DNA of 64,000 bases, from the NCBI GenBank assembly GCA_052144935.1, contig JBKQPR010000325.1, forward strand, positions 1 to 64,000, read 5' to 3'. Below, piece after piece: positions 32,580 to 41,981 of this stretch. The position numbers were made by a program, and so were the translations under genes. How positions within the stretch are numbered: position 1 is the first letter of the stretch; every line of letters begins with the position of its first letter. The notes below the pieces were generated by a model, which was not told the DNA's origin, made no database searches, and saw only the letters and a program-made list of their open reading frames with translations. This DNA comes from JOPF133 sp052144935. GTDB taxonomy: Bacteria > Acidobacteriota > Terriglobia > Bryobacterales > Bryobacteraceae.

Positions 32580-35087
32580 ATGATCCCCGAAACCGCCCAG
32601 GCTTACCGGCTGGCTGTCTGCGCCACCTTCACGGTGGAACCCATCGCTCCAGTGCTGTCGTTCTGGGCAACCGAGCTGGCTTGGAACTGCGATCTCCAGT
32701 TCGCCCCTTATAACCAGGTTTTTCAGCAACTTCTCGATTCCACCAGCCTCCTCGGCGGCAACCGCCACGGGGTCAATCTGGTGCTCGTGCGTTTTGAGGA
32801 TTGGCTTCGTTTCGGAAGTTCGGCGGCGCCCGCCCTGGCGGATCTGGAAGAGCACGTCGGACAATTCCTTACTGCGCTGCACTCGGCGGCCCATTCGCTT
32901 CCCTCTTCCCTGATGGTTTGCGTCTGTCCGCCTTCGCCGGCTTTTCTGGCCGATGCCGCGCGGCGGGAGTTTCACCAGCGCATGGAGCAACGCGTGGCTT
33001 CCTCGCTGGCGGGTGTCAGTACGGTGCACCTGGTGACGGCGGCGGAGTTGAGCGAATTGTACCCGGTCGAGGAGGCGCACGATCCGCACGCCGACGATCT
33101 CGGCCATGTGCCCTACACGCCCGAATTCTTCGCCGCGCTCGGCACCCTGCTGGTCCGCAAGATCCATGCTCTGCGCGTGCCGCCCTACAAAGTGATCGTG
33201 CTGGATTGCGACGACACGCTGTGGAAAGGGGTGTGTGGCGAAGACGGCCCACTGGGGATCGTGCTCGATCCCGCCCGCCGGGCGCTTCAGGAGTTCATGG
33301 CCGCGCAACAATCCGCCGGCAGGTTGCTCTGCCTCGCCAGCAAAAACAATCTGGTGGATGTCCTCGACACCTTCCGCATGAATCCCCAGATGCCGCTCCG
33401 TCTCGACCGCTTTACCTCCTGGCGCATCAACTGGGAACCCAAAGCGAGCGGGCTTGCCGAACTGGCCGAGGAGCTTGAGCTTTCGCTCGACAGCTTCATC
33501 CTGGTGGATGACAACCCCAAGGAAGTGAGTGAAGTGCAGGCCAGCCATCCCGAAGTGCTGGGGATCGCTCTGCCCCCGGAAGCCGGCGATATTCCGGCGT
33601 TTCTGCGCCACATCTGGGCCTTCGATCGCCTGAGGGTGACCGAGGTGGACCAGGCCCGAACCCTGCTCTATGCACAGCAGGCCGAGCGCGGCCGTGCGCG
33701 GAAACAGGCCGCCAGCCTCGAGGAGTTCCTCGCATCGCTGCAGCTCGAGGTGCAGATCGCGCCCGCGCTCCCCGGCGAGTGGGCCCGCGTCGCCCAATTG
33801 ACTCAGCGAACCAACCAACTGAACTTCACCACCATCCGGCGATCCGAAAGCGAAATCCAGGCCCTCACCGGGTCCGGCGCCGGGTCCGGCACCGGGTCCG
33901 AAGAAGCGGAGTGCCTCGCTGTTCACGTGCGCGACCGGTTTGGGGACTACGGACTGACCGGGGTCATGATCTTCCGCGCGGGGCCCGAGGCCCTGCTGGT
34001 GGACACTTTTCTGCTCAGTTGCCGCGCGCTCGGACGCGGGGTGGAGCATCGCATGCTGGCTGCGCTGGGGCGGATCGCCGGGCAAAGGGGATTGGCGGCC
34101 GTGGAGACGCCGTTCGTCCGCACGCCCGGCAATCTGCCGGCGGTGCTGTTTCTGGAGAGCGTTGGATTGGAGTTTCAGCACGTGGACTCCGGAAATCTGA
34201 GCTTCCGTTTTCCGGCGGCGCAAGCCGAAGCCATCCGCTATCAGCCACGCCGGGCGGCGCGCACCGTGGATCGGACAGCCCTGGATCCTCCGCCCGAAAC
34301 CGCCGCTGCCGGAAAGCCCATCCCGTATGTCCGCATCGCGACGGAGCTGCGCGTTCCACAAGAAATTCTCCACCGGATGCGCAGCGCCGCGCTGCGCCCC
34401 GCGAATGCCCGCGGGCCGGCGGCTTCGCCCCGCGAGGAAAACGCGGCGGACGGCCACCCGGGCGCCCGTTTGCCGGCGGCGCCGCCCGGCGCGGAACACA
34501 CCCCGCCGAGCCATCCCGGCGCCCGCGGGCCGGCGGCTTCGCCCGCGGAACACGCAGTGGACAGCCGTCGGGACGGGCCACTGCCGGCCCCGTCGCCCCG
34601 CGCGGAGCGGAGCCACCCCAGCGCGCCCGTGCCGGCGTCCCCAGCGCAATCCGCCGCGGCCAGCCACCCCGGCGCGCCCGTGCCGGCGTCCCCCGCGCAA
34701 CCCGCCGCGGCCAGCCACCCCGGCGCGCCCGTGCCGGCGGCTTCGCCCCGCGCGCATCTGGAGCACCGTCTGGCGAAGATCTGGGCCGAGACTTTGGGGA
34801 GCGATCCGGTAAGCATGGACGACGACTTTTTCGACCTGGGAGGCCATTCCCTGCTGGCCGTACAGCTCATGTCCCGAGTGCGCAAGGAATTCGACGTCGA
34901 GCTTTCGCTGGAGCTGGTGTACAGCGGTGTTTTCACCGTGACCGCGCTGGCGGAGGCCATTGAACTCAAGGAGTTCGAACGGAGCGGCTCGGAAGAGTAC
35001 GCCGCTTTATTGCGCGAGATGGAAGGGCTGTCCGACCAAGAGGTCCGCGAGCTGCTGGCCAGGGAAGACGAAATGCCTTCACACTAA
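32580..35087 (+). CDS. FkbH-like HAD protein with C-terminal carrier domain
   Basis: An 835-residue protein. Residues 1-195 are the FkbH N-terminal SGNH-like region. The HAD-like phosphatase domain carries VLDCDDTLWKGVCGEDG, with catalytic Asp209 and Asp211, and LVDDNPKEVSEV. A GNAT-like part follows (to about residue 560), then a repetitive Pro/Ala-rich linker (about 600-725), and a phosphopantetheine carrier domain with Ser757 in DLGGHSLLAV. FkbH proteins load a glyceryl unit from 1,3-bisphosphoglycerate onto a carrier protein. The C-terminal tail MEGLSDQEVRELLA resembles the linker that ends NRPS modules. The stop overlaps the next start (TAATG). Confidence 0.88.
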   Translation: MIPETAQAYRLAVCATFTVEPIAPVLSFWATELAWNCDLQFAPYNQVFQQLLDSTSLLGGNRHGVNLVLVRFEDWLRFGSSAAPALADLEEHVGQFLTALHSAAHSLPSSLMVCVCPPSPAFLADAARREFHQRMEQRVASSLAGVSTVHLVTAAELSELYPVEEAHDPHADDLGHVPYTPEFFAALGTLLVRKIHALRVPPYKVIVLDCDDTLWKGVCGEDGPLGIVLDPARRALQEFMAAQQSAGRLLCLASKNNLVDVLDTFRMNPQMPLRLDRFTSWRINWEPKASGLAELAEELELSLDSFILVDDNPKEVSEVQASHPEVLGIALPPEAGDIPAFLRHIWAFDRLRVTEVDQARTLLYAQQAERGRARKQAASLEEFLASLQLEVQIAPALPGEWARVAQLTQRTNQLNFTTIRRSESEIQALTGSGAGSGTGSEEAECLAVHVRDRFGDYGLTGVMIFRAGPEALLVDTFLLSCRALGRGVEHRMLAALGRIAGQRGLAAVETPFVRTPGNLPAVLFLESVGLEFQHVDSGNLSFRFPAAQAEAIRYQPRRAARTVDRTALDPPPETAAAGKPIPYVRIATELRVPQEILHRMRSAALRPANARGPAASPREENAADGHPGARLPAAPPGAEHTPPSHPGARGPAASPAEHAVDSRRDGPLPAPSPRAERSHPSAPVPASPAQSAAASHPGAPVPASPAQPAAASHPGAPVPAASPRAHLEHRLAKIWAETLGSDPVSMDDDFFDLGGHSLLAVQLMSRVRKEFDVELSLELVYSGVFTVTALAEAIELKEFERSGSEEYAALLREMEGLSDQEVRELLAREDEMPSH
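34611..34753 (+). repeat. 51-bp coding minisatellite in the FkbH linker
   Basis: Period-51 units starting AGCCACCCC-A/G-GCGCGCCCGTG at 34611 and 34662, plus a partial third at 34713. They encode a 17-residue repeat with core SHPGAPVPASPAQ. The upstream linker from about 34400 holds more diverged versions. Confidence 0.8.
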
Positions 35088-37675
35088 TGCGTATCCTGCT
35101 GGCTCACAACTCGCCCTACTATCCGGCGTTCGGAGGAGGGGACAAGTCCAACCGTCTGCTGATGGAGAGCCTGGCGGCCCGGGGGCACAGAGTGCGGGTG
35201 GCCGCGCGCGTGGAGCGGTTCGGCCAGGAGGCCCAGCAGCGATTGCTCGCGGAGTTGGGCGGCCGCGGCATTCCCGCCAGCGGTGCCGCCGATTGTGTCC
35301 GCTTCTGCCTGAACGGCGTGGAGGTTCATATCCTCACTCTCCAGCCTCACGTGCGGGCATGGTTTTCGTCGCAAATCACGGCCTTCGATCCGGACGTGAT
35401 CCTGACCTCCACCGACGACCCGGCGCATCTCATGCTGGAACCGGCCCTGCGCAGCCCGCGGGCGCGGGTGGTCTACCTGGTGCGGGCCACGGTGGCGCTG
35501 CCGTTCGGGCCGGATACCTCCTTTGCCAGCGGCTTTAAAACCGCTATTCTGCGGCAGGCCGATGGCGTGGCGGCCGTCAGCGAGTATGTCGCCGGCTACG
35601 CCCGGCGCTGGGGCGGGCTGGAGGCGGTGTACGTGCCCATTTCCCTTTTGGAGCCGGGCGAATTTCCGTATGTGGGCCGCTTCGACAATCGCTTCGTCAC
35701 GATGGTGAATCCGTGCGCCGTGAAAGGCATTTCCATCTTTCTGGCTCTGGCGCGGCGTTTTCCCGGAACCGGGTTCGCCGCCGTCCCCACCTGGGGCACT
35801 ACCGCGGCGGACCTCGCGGCCCTGCACGAGTTGCCCAATATCTCCGTTCTCGCGCCGGTGGACGATATTCACGAGATCCTGCAGCGGACGCGCGTCGTGC
35901 TGGCGCCGTCGCTCTGGGCGGAAGCGCGGTCCCGTATGATTCTGGAAGCCATGGCCCGCGGCATCCCGGTGGTGGCCAGCCAGGTCGGGGGGCTGGGAGA
36001 GGCCATGTTGGGGATGGATTACCTGGTCCCGGTCCGGGCGGTAGTCCACTACCACTCGGCGGTCGACGAGCTGATGGTGCCGGCAGCGGAAATCCCCGAG
36101 CAGGACATCGGTCCGTGGCAGGCTGTTCTGGAGCGGCTGCTGACCGACCGCGCCCACTACGAGCGCCTTTCGGCCGCATCGCGCCACGCGGCCCTGGCCT
36201 ACGCCGGCAGTCTGACGTGCCTTCCGTTCGAAGCTTACCTGGAGAAGATCGTGCAATCGCCGAGACGCCGGGAGGCCGCTACCATCGCCGGATCGCCCCA
36301 ACCCGGATTGGCCACCGCCGGATCGCCCAACCCTAGTTCCGCTGCGGCCGGCGCGCCCATCCCCGGCTCGGCCCTCACCGCATCGCCACAACCCAGTTCC
36401 GCTGCGGCCGGCGCGCCCATCCCCGGCTCGGCCCTCACCGCATCGCCACAACCCAGCTCCGCTGCGGCCGGATCACTCAACCCCGTCCCGGCCATCGCTG
36501 GATCACCCAACCCCAGTTCCGCCGCGGCCGGATCACCCAACCCCAGCCCGGCCCTCGCCGGACCGCCCACTCCCCGCCCGGCCTTCGCCGGGTCGCCCAT
36601 CCCCAACTTGGCCATCGCCGGATCACCCAACCGCGGCTCGGCCCTCGCCGCGTCACCCACCCCCAGTTCCGCCGCGGCCGGCGCGAAACCGCCGCTCTCC
36701 CCTGAAAAACAGAGGCTGCTGGCGCTGCTGCTCCGGCGCAAGCTCGCCGGCGCTCCGGAACCGGCGGCGTGTGAACGCGAGACTCCCATGTGGCTGACCG
36801 AATTGCAGATTCGAGAACTGGACGCTCCCACGGGACGAGCCGAGCTTTCGAGCCGCTCCACCCAATTGGCGCGCGAGGCGCTCCCCGGCTGCGACATCGA
36901 AATCTTCTGGGACGGTATCTGGATTCGACGTGTCGGTCCGGTCTGGTTTCCCGATCCCGACCTGTTCCGCACCGCCGAACCGAATTGGCAACGCTGGGCA
37001 GGACTGGCGGAGAAATACCTTCGCGATGCCGAGGATTACTGGTTTCACGTCTACAAGCCTCGCCCCGGCGACGTGATCGCGGACATCGGCGCGGGCCGCG
37101 GTGAAGACGTGTTCGCTTTCGCCAAAGCGGTGGGACCCGCCGGCCGGGTCTTCGCCATCGAACCGCATCCGGTCTCCTTTCAGGCGCTCGAAAAGTTCTG
37201 CGCCCTGAACCGGCTCTCGAACGTGACGGCGTTGAATTACGCTTGCACGGACCAGCCCGCGCGCTTGCAGATTGAGACGCTGCCGGTCTGGGAATCGAAT
37301 TATGTACGCTCGGGCGACCGAAGCCCGACTAGTTATCCCGTGGAAGGCCTGCCCTTCGACAGCCTCTTCGCCGGCCGTGGAGTCGAGCGGATCGACTTTC
37401 TCAAGATGAACATCGAGGGGGCCGAGCGCCTGGCTCTGCCGGGCTGCCGGGCGATGCTGGCGCGGACCAGGTTTGTGTGCATCGCGGCGCACGATTTCCG
37501 CGCGGCTCGCGGCGAGGGAGAACACTTCCGGACACTCGAGTTCGTGAGCCGGTTTCTAACCCAGGCCGGGTTTGAAATCCTGACGCGCTCCGGCGACCCT
37601 CGCTACTACGTTCCCTACCATGTCCACGGTTTCCGCTCTCAATCCGTCTCCGGCCGAAGCGGGTTGGCCCAGTGA
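35087..37675 (+). CDS. glycosyltransferase-FkbM methyltransferase fusion
   Basis: An 862-residue fusion. Residues 1-390 form a GT4-type glycosyltransferase (MRILLAHNSPYYPAFGGGDK, with the late domain LAPSLWAEARSRMILEAMARG and VASQVGGLGEAM). Residues about 402-531 are thirteen ten-residue Pro/Ser/Ala repeats. Next is LSPEKQRLLALLLRRKL, close to the N-terminal linker motif of NRPS/PKS modules. Residues about 610-862 form an FkbM-type SAM methyltransferase (IADIGAGRGEDVFAFA, VFAIEPHPVSFQALE, FLKMNIEGAE). It would glycosylate and O-methylate a product made on the carrier of the upstream FkbH protein; this is inference. The 3' end overlaps the convergent PhyH gene by 37 bp. Confidence 0.85.
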   Translation: MRILLAHNSPYYPAFGGGDKSNRLLMESLAARGHRVRVAARVERFGQEAQQRLLAELGGRGIPASGAADCVRFCLNGVEVHILTLQPHVRAWFSSQITAFDPDVILTSTDDPAHLMLEPALRSPRARVVYLVRATVALPFGPDTSFASGFKTAILRQADGVAAVSEYVAGYARRWGGLEAVYVPISLLEPGEFPYVGRFDNRFVTMVNPCAVKGISIFLALARRFPGTGFAAVPTWGTTAADLAALHELPNISVLAPVDDIHEILQRTRVVLAPSLWAEARSRMILEAMARGIPVVASQVGGLGEAMLGMDYLVPVRAVVHYHSAVDELMVPAAEIPEQDIGPWQAVLERLLTDRAHYERLSAASRHAALAYAGSLTCLPFEAYLEKIVQSPRRREAATIAGSPQPGLATAGSPNPSSAAAGAPIPGSALTASPQPSSAAAGAPIPGSALTASPQPSSAAAGSLNPVPAIAGSPNPSSAAAGSPNPSPALAGPPTPRPAFAGSPIPNLAIAGSPNRGSALAASPTPSSAAAGAKPPLSPEKQRLLALLLRRKLAGAPEPAACERETPMWLTELQIRELDAPTGRAELSSRSTQLAREALPGCDIEIFWDGIWIRRVGPVWFPDPDLFRTAEPNWQRWAGLAEKYLRDAEDYWFHVYKPRPGDVIADIGAGRGEDVFAFAKAVGPAGRVFAIEPHPVSFQALEKFCALNRLSNVTALNYACTDQPARLQIETLPVWESNYVRSGDRSPTSYPVEGLPFDSLFAGRGVERIDFLKMNIEGAERLALPGCRAMLARTRFVCIAAHDFRAARGEGEHFRTLEFVSRFLTQAGFEILTRSGDPRYYVPYHVHGFRSQSVSGRSGLAQ
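36290..36679 (+). repeat. 30-bp coding minisatellite, thirteen units
   Basis: Thirteen consecutive 30-bp units encoding the decamer consensus GSPNPSSAAA with variants GAPIPGSALT, ASPQPSSAAA and GPPTPRPAFA. Some pairs of units are duplicated exactly. The array forms the linker between the glycosyltransferase and the methyltransferase. Confidence 0.92.
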
Positions 37676-38466
37676 CCCGACGGATCGCTCCCGCTGACAA
37701 TCACACCCTTCGCGTTCCACCCCAGCTCCGCCCGCACTTCGGCCGGACAGTATCGCAGCGTCAGCCCGCAACGCCGCCGGCCGGATGCGTTGGCTTCCGA
37801 CCCATGCACCAGCAGATCGCTGTGAATGGAGATCTCTCCAGCCCTGAGCTGATTGTCGACCGGCGCGCCGAGTTGCTCCACGCCAGCCACGGTTTGGTTC
37901 AACACGTTAGTGTCGTCGTTTTCCGTAAGCGTATAGGTGAGATGGCCGAACCAATGGGAGCCGGGAATGAATCGCATGCAGGCGTTCTCTATGTTGGCAT
38001 CGTCAATCGCCAGCCAGACGGTCGCGGCCTTGGAGGGCGTGAGCGGCCAGTAACTGGCATCCTGGTGCCATGAGACGCGTTTGCCATCGCCGGGCATCTT
38101 GCAAAAGAAATGCGACCCCCATCCGATGACATTCTCGCCGAGCAGGTCTTTTACATAGGACACGATCCGCGGATGCGCCAGCAGATCGTAGACGCGGCCG
38201 TGGCGAAGGTGCGCCGTGCTGATCGAATAGCTGTCGCCACCCGCCGCCAGCGTGCGCGCCAGGAGTCCGTCGAAGTAGCGCCGGATCTCCGCGATCTCCT
38301 CCCGGTCGAACACCGGAATCCCGGTCAGATAGCCGTCGCGATTGAAGGCCGCGACCTGCCCGGCCGCGAGGCGCTCCGGATGCTCCACGGTCGAGGGATG
38401 AAATCGCAGATCGCGCGCGACCGTGCGCAGCGCCTCCGCCGTCGGGATGAAGGTTGGGCTTCCCAT
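37639..38466 (-). CDS. phytanoyl-CoA dioxygenase (PhyH) family oxygenase
   Basis: A 275-residue Fe(II)/2-oxoglutarate oxygenase. The metal site is visible as H-Q-D in VSWHQDASYWPL, with the distal histidine in ISIHSDLLVHGSEAN and the 2-oxoglutarate-binding Arg in RRRCGLTLRYCP. Family members hydroxylate lipids and many natural products. ATG 38466 starts the conserved region; a GTG at 38487 is also possible. It is convergent with the GT-FkbM gene and plausibly a tailoring enzyme of the same cluster. Confidence 0.85.
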   Translation of the reverse strand: MGSPTFIPTAEALRTVARDLRFHPSTVEHPERLAAGQVAAFNRDGYLTGIPVFDREEIAEIRRYFDGLLARTLAAGGDSYSISTAHLRHGRVYDLLAHPRIVSYVKDLLGENVIGWGSHFFCKMPGDGKRVSWHQDASYWPLTPSKAATVWLAIDDANIENACMRFIPGSHWFGHLTYTLTENDDTNVLNQTVAGVEQLGAPVDNQLRAGEISIHSDLLVHGSEANASGRRRCGLTLRYCPAEVRAELGWNAKGVIVSGSDPSGHWANPLRPETD

Positions 38467-38565
38467 AGAACAGTCGGAAGTATACACCCCGAAAAGCTGC
38501 GGGCGCTATCGGCGGCAGGATTTCACGGGCTTGCACGGGCCTTCACGGCATGCGCCGGGAAATCT

Positions 38566-40896
38566 CTATGCGATTCTGAGACGACTGAACACGGGGACTT
38601 TGGCAAGGTCCAGGAGGAATGCAAAAACCACCGCCGCCGCGAGTGTCTCTCCGATAACCAATGCGGGAAGAGGAGTCATGGCGATTCCGCAAGTGGCCAG
38701 CGTAGAGGCGATCGTCACGTCAAGCACAGACGACCCGACGAGCCACAGGCTTGGAGGAGAGGACCCCAGGCGCCGGCGTTCCCGATTCGTATAAGTGGTT
38801 GCCTGATTGCCGAAAACGATGGCCACGAAGGCCGCAGTTCTTAGCGCTTCGACTCCAAGGTCCAGGCGGAATTTAGCGATGGCGAGGACGGCGGTGCAAA
38901 AGACCAGCTCGCAGATTCCCGTGAAGACACCGGCGATCGTCAATGCGCCGATTCGCCAGGCATTGGGCATCGGGGACGGCCGCACGTTGTCGGTCGTCAA
39001 GGACATGCCGAGCAGGTCGCCGGTGAGCATGATAATCACCATCAACATGGGAGTGAGGATCGCTTGTCCAGTCATGACCAGACCTACCGCCAGGAAGAGC
39101 ACCTGCACGGTTTTCTTGGTGACCGAGTTCAGCGCATAAGTCAGGATGCGCTGGAACGTTACGCGGCCTTCTTTCACCGCAGCGACGATACCGCCGAGTC
39201 CGGGCTTGGTCAGCACAATGCCGGCCGCCGACTTGGCAACATCGGTCGCTGTTGACACCGCGATTCCCATCTGCGCCTGGCGCAGCGCCGGCGCGTCGTT
39301 GGCGCCGTCGCCGCACATACCTACGGTGTGGCCGCTCTTCTGGAACGCCTTGACGAGGTCGTACTTTCCCTCCGGAAGGACGCCTGCGAAGACGGCGAAA
39401 TCCTCGGGACGCACGTCCGCGGGGACGGGGCCGGGCGGACATGTCTTTCCGTCCAGGCCTACGGCATGAGCTACGATCGCTGCCGTCGCGGGCGCGTCGC
39501 CGGTCACCATGACCGCGCGCACTCCCAACGTGTGCAGTTCCGTAATCAACGCGGCGGAATCCGGGCGGGGCGGATCGCTGAGAGCGATGATTCCGGCCAG
39601 TTTCAGCGCCGCTGGTGGGCCCACCGCGACGGCCAGAACGCGGAAGCCCTGTGCCTCAAGCTCGCTCGCCGTTTTGGATGCATCCGGAGCCGGCTGTGTT
39701 AGGCCGGCAACTGCGGCAAAAGCCCCCTTCACGGCACGCACCGAGGCGCCGCCCGGATCGGTGGCAGTCGCCTCCGACATCTTCGTCCCAGGATCGAACG
39801 GAACGAACTTGATCAGTTTGGGTAGATCGGAGGCTACCTTTTTTGCGGCGGCGGCCCGGATGGCCGCGTCTACCGGATCTTGCCCGCCGTCCGAACTCGC
39901 CAGGGCAGCCAGTCCCAACACGTGCGAGTCGTCGAAGCCGGACATGGCATGGACGGCAGTCACGGTCAGCGCGTTTTGCGTCAGCGTGCCGGTCTTATCC
40001 GCGCACAGCACGTCGATGCTGGCCGCTTCATCCACGGCGGAGAGCCGCGTGGGAAGGACGCCCAGTTTTGCCAGAGCCCGAGCGCCGATCGCCGCGGCGA
40101 GGGTAAAAGTAGCCGGCAGCGCCACCGGGATCGACGCCAGAACCGCCGTGAGCACCAGGGGAATGATCTCACCAAGCGGCATCTTGAGAGCGTGGGCATA
40201 CGCCACCAGGATCACGATGACGACGCCGTTGCACATGGCGAGATTGCGCACCACCCGGAGAACGGCCTTCTGCTGGGAACTTTCGACGTGCGCCGTGCGA
40301 ACCAGCTCCGCGGTGCGTCCAAACTTTGTGCGCGCTCCGGTCGCCGTGACCTCCGCGACCGCTTCCCCGCGCCGCACCAGCGCGCCCGCATAGGCCTCGA
40401 ACCCGGCGCCAGCTTCGATCGGAACGGATTCGCCGGTGAGCATGGACTGGTCGAGCAGCACCGATCCCTCCGTCAGACGCACGTCGGCGGCCACCACGGC
40501 GCCGAGCGATAGCTTCACAATATCGCCAGGCACAAGTCCGGCAGCGGGCAGGGGAGCCCAAACTTGATCGCGACGAACCGACGCGTTTAGCGCAAGCCGC
40601 GACTTCAGCGCGGCTAGAGTCGCCTGCGCGCGCCCCTCCTGGAAAAATCCGAGAGCGGCGTTGAAAGCCAGGAGAGCCGCGATGATGGCAGCCTCGACGT
40701 ACTTGCCGAGCGCCAGCTCAAGCACGATCGCAGCCTCAAGCATCCAGGGAACCGGCGCCCAGAACTTGGTCAGCGCCCTGCGCAGTGGATCGAGAGCCGT
40801 GTCGGTCACGGCGTTCGGGCCGAACTTTTCGAGCCGGCCGCGGGCTTCCTGGCTGGTGAGACCGGCCGGGTTCGCGACATCCTTAGCGGAGGCCAT
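38566..40896 (-). CDS. P-type proton-translocating ATPase (type IIIA)
   Basis: A 776-residue P-type ATPase of the plasma-membrane H+-ATPase type. The order is a short cytoplasmic start (GLTSQEARGRLEKFGPNAV), two membrane helices, the actuator with LTGESVPIE, and the helix with the proline motif SIPVALPAT. Then come the phosphorylation site DKTGTLTQN, the hinge GDGANDAPAL, and four C-terminal membrane helices. It is shorter than yeast or plant enzymes and lacks their long regulatory tail. ATG 40896 has AAGG seven bases upstream. It follows the PPK2 gene by only nine bases, so the two are probably co-transcribed and may link energy reserve with pH or membrane potential. Confidence 0.92.
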   Translation of the reverse strand: MASAKDVANPAGLTSQEARGRLEKFGPNAVTDTALDPLRRALTKFWAPVPWMLEAAIVLELALGKYVEAAIIAALLAFNAALGFFQEGRAQATLAALKSRLALNASVRRDQVWAPLPAAGLVPGDIVKLSLGAVVAADVRLTEGSVLLDQSMLTGESVPIEAGAGFEAYAGALVRRGEAVAEVTATGARTKFGRTAELVRTAHVESSQQKAVLRVVRNLAMCNGVVIVILVAYAHALKMPLGEIIPLVLTAVLASIPVALPATFTLAAAIGARALAKLGVLPTRLSAVDEAASIDVLCADKTGTLTQNALTVTAVHAMSGFDDSHVLGLAALASSDGGQDPVDAAIRAAAAKKVASDLPKLIKFVPFDPGTKMSEATATDPGGASVRAVKGAFAAVAGLTQPAPDASKTASELEAQGFRVLAVAVGPPAALKLAGIIALSDPPRPDSAALITELHTLGVRAVMVTGDAPATAAIVAHAVGLDGKTCPPGPVPADVRPEDFAVFAGVLPEGKYDLVKAFQKSGHTVGMCGDGANDAPALRQAQMGIAVSTATDVAKSAAGIVLTKPGLGGIVAAVKEGRVTFQRILTYALNSVTKKTVQVLFLAVGLVMTGQAILTPMLMVIIMLTGDLLGMSLTTDNVRPSPMPNAWRIGALTIAGVFTGICELVFCTAVLAIAKFRLDLGVEALRTAAFVAIVFGNQATTYTNRERRRLGSSPPSLWLVGSSVLDVTIASTLATCGIAMTPLPALVIGETLAAAVVFAFLLDLAKVPVFSRLRIA

Positions 40897-40905
40897 TTCC
40901 AAACC

Positions 40906-41775
40906 TTACTTCTCCAGCAGCTTGCGGATCGCTTTCAATTCCCGCCGGCGCTTCGCGGTGGTCTTGGGATACGCCAACTTCAGGTCATTGAGCGTATCCA
41001 GGACAATTTGGGAAACAATCAACCGGGCATTCTGTTTATCGTCGGCGGGCACGGCATACCACGGCGCATGATGCGTGCTGGTCGCCTTGAGGCAATCCTC
41101 ATAAGCCTCCATGTACTGCTTCCAGTATTTCCGCTCGTGAATGTCCGCGAGACTGAATTTCCAGTTCTTGTCCGGCTCGTCGATGCGCTCGAGGAATCGC
41201 TTTCGCTGTTCTTCCTGCGACAGGTGAAGGAAGATTTTGACGGTCCGTGTTCCGTTTCGGTAGAGGTGGCTCTCCAGATCCACGATGGAGCGATACCGCT
41301 CCTCCCAGATGGTTTTCTCGTCGCGCAGCTCTTCGGAAAGCCCCTGGCTGCGGAGAATCTCCGGATGCACGCGAACGACCAGCACTTCCTCGTAATACGA
41401 TCGGTTGAATATGCCGATCTGGCCGCGTTCGGGCAGCCGGACGGTGGTGCGCCAGAGAAAATCGTGTTGCAGTTCCTCGGCGCTGGGCTGTTTGAAACTG
41501 GAAACCTGGCAGCCTTCCGGATTGACTCCGGACATGACGTGCCGGATGGCGCCGTCCTTGCCGGCCGCGTCCATGGCCTGAAAAATGAGCAGCAACGCAT
41601 AGCGGTTGGCCGCGTAGTGAAGTTGTTGCAGGGAGCTGAGCGCCTGAACGTGCTCTTCCAGAAGTTTGTGGTACTGCTCCTTCGACTTATAGAGCGGCTT
41701 CACAATCGTCGGCCAGTCTCTGAGCTTGCACTTTTCACCTGGCCGCACACGGAAATCCTTGCAGTCGATTTTCAT
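40906..41775 (-). CDS. ppk2: polyphosphate kinase 2 family enzyme
   Basis: A 289-residue PPK2. Walker A is AMDAAGKDGAIRHV (residues about 67-80). The lid and Walker B regions read GQIGIFNRSYYEEVLVVRVH and RNGTRTVKIFLHLSQEEQRKRF, and the C-terminal part has WYAVPADDKQNARLIVSQIV. PPK2 enzymes transfer phosphate between polyphosphate and nucleoside mono- or diphosphates. The opening FRVRPGEKCKLRDWPT fits the one-domain subfamily; the exact substrate class cannot be told by eye. The start has AAGGA eight bases upstream. Confidence 0.93.
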   Translation of the reverse strand: MKIDCKDFRVRPGEKCKLRDWPTIVKPLYKSKEQYHKLLEEHVQALSSLQQLHYAANRYALLLIFQAMDAAGKDGAIRHVMSGVNPEGCQVSSFKQPSAEELQHDFLWRTTVRLPERGQIGIFNRSYYEEVLVVRVHPEILRSQGLSEELRDEKTIWEERYRSIVDLESHLYRNGTRTVKIFLHLSQEEQRKRFLERIDEPDKNWKFSLADIHERKYWKQYMEAYEDCLKATSTHHAPWYAVPADDKQNARLIVSQIVLDTLNDLKLAYPKTTAKRRRELKAIRKLLEK

Positions 41776-41981
41776 CTTGATCCTTTCGTTGTCAGCGCTT
41801 CGATGATCGCCACCACAACCGTGAAGCGATTTGCCCCGCCGCTGCACTAACATGGCAGGCGGCATCATCGGAGGGATTGCCGTCCGGCTCCGGGTGAGCC
41901 CCCTTCCATTTCCTTCCTTCTACCCCGGAGGTAGGGGCGTGTTCTCTCCGCACGCCTCTGCTGTCTGCCCGCGGCCAGCCC

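Noticed and set aside
32214..34847. Long minus-strand open frame of 877 codons over the FkbH gene
   Set aside because: It is a shadow of the FkbH gene. Only its last part, beyond 32560, overlaps the genuine primase remnant.
36290..36679. CRISPR-like or regulatory repeat array
   Set aside because: Units are continuous, in coding frame and encode a Pro/Ser/Ala decamer, so this is a protein linker minisatellite.
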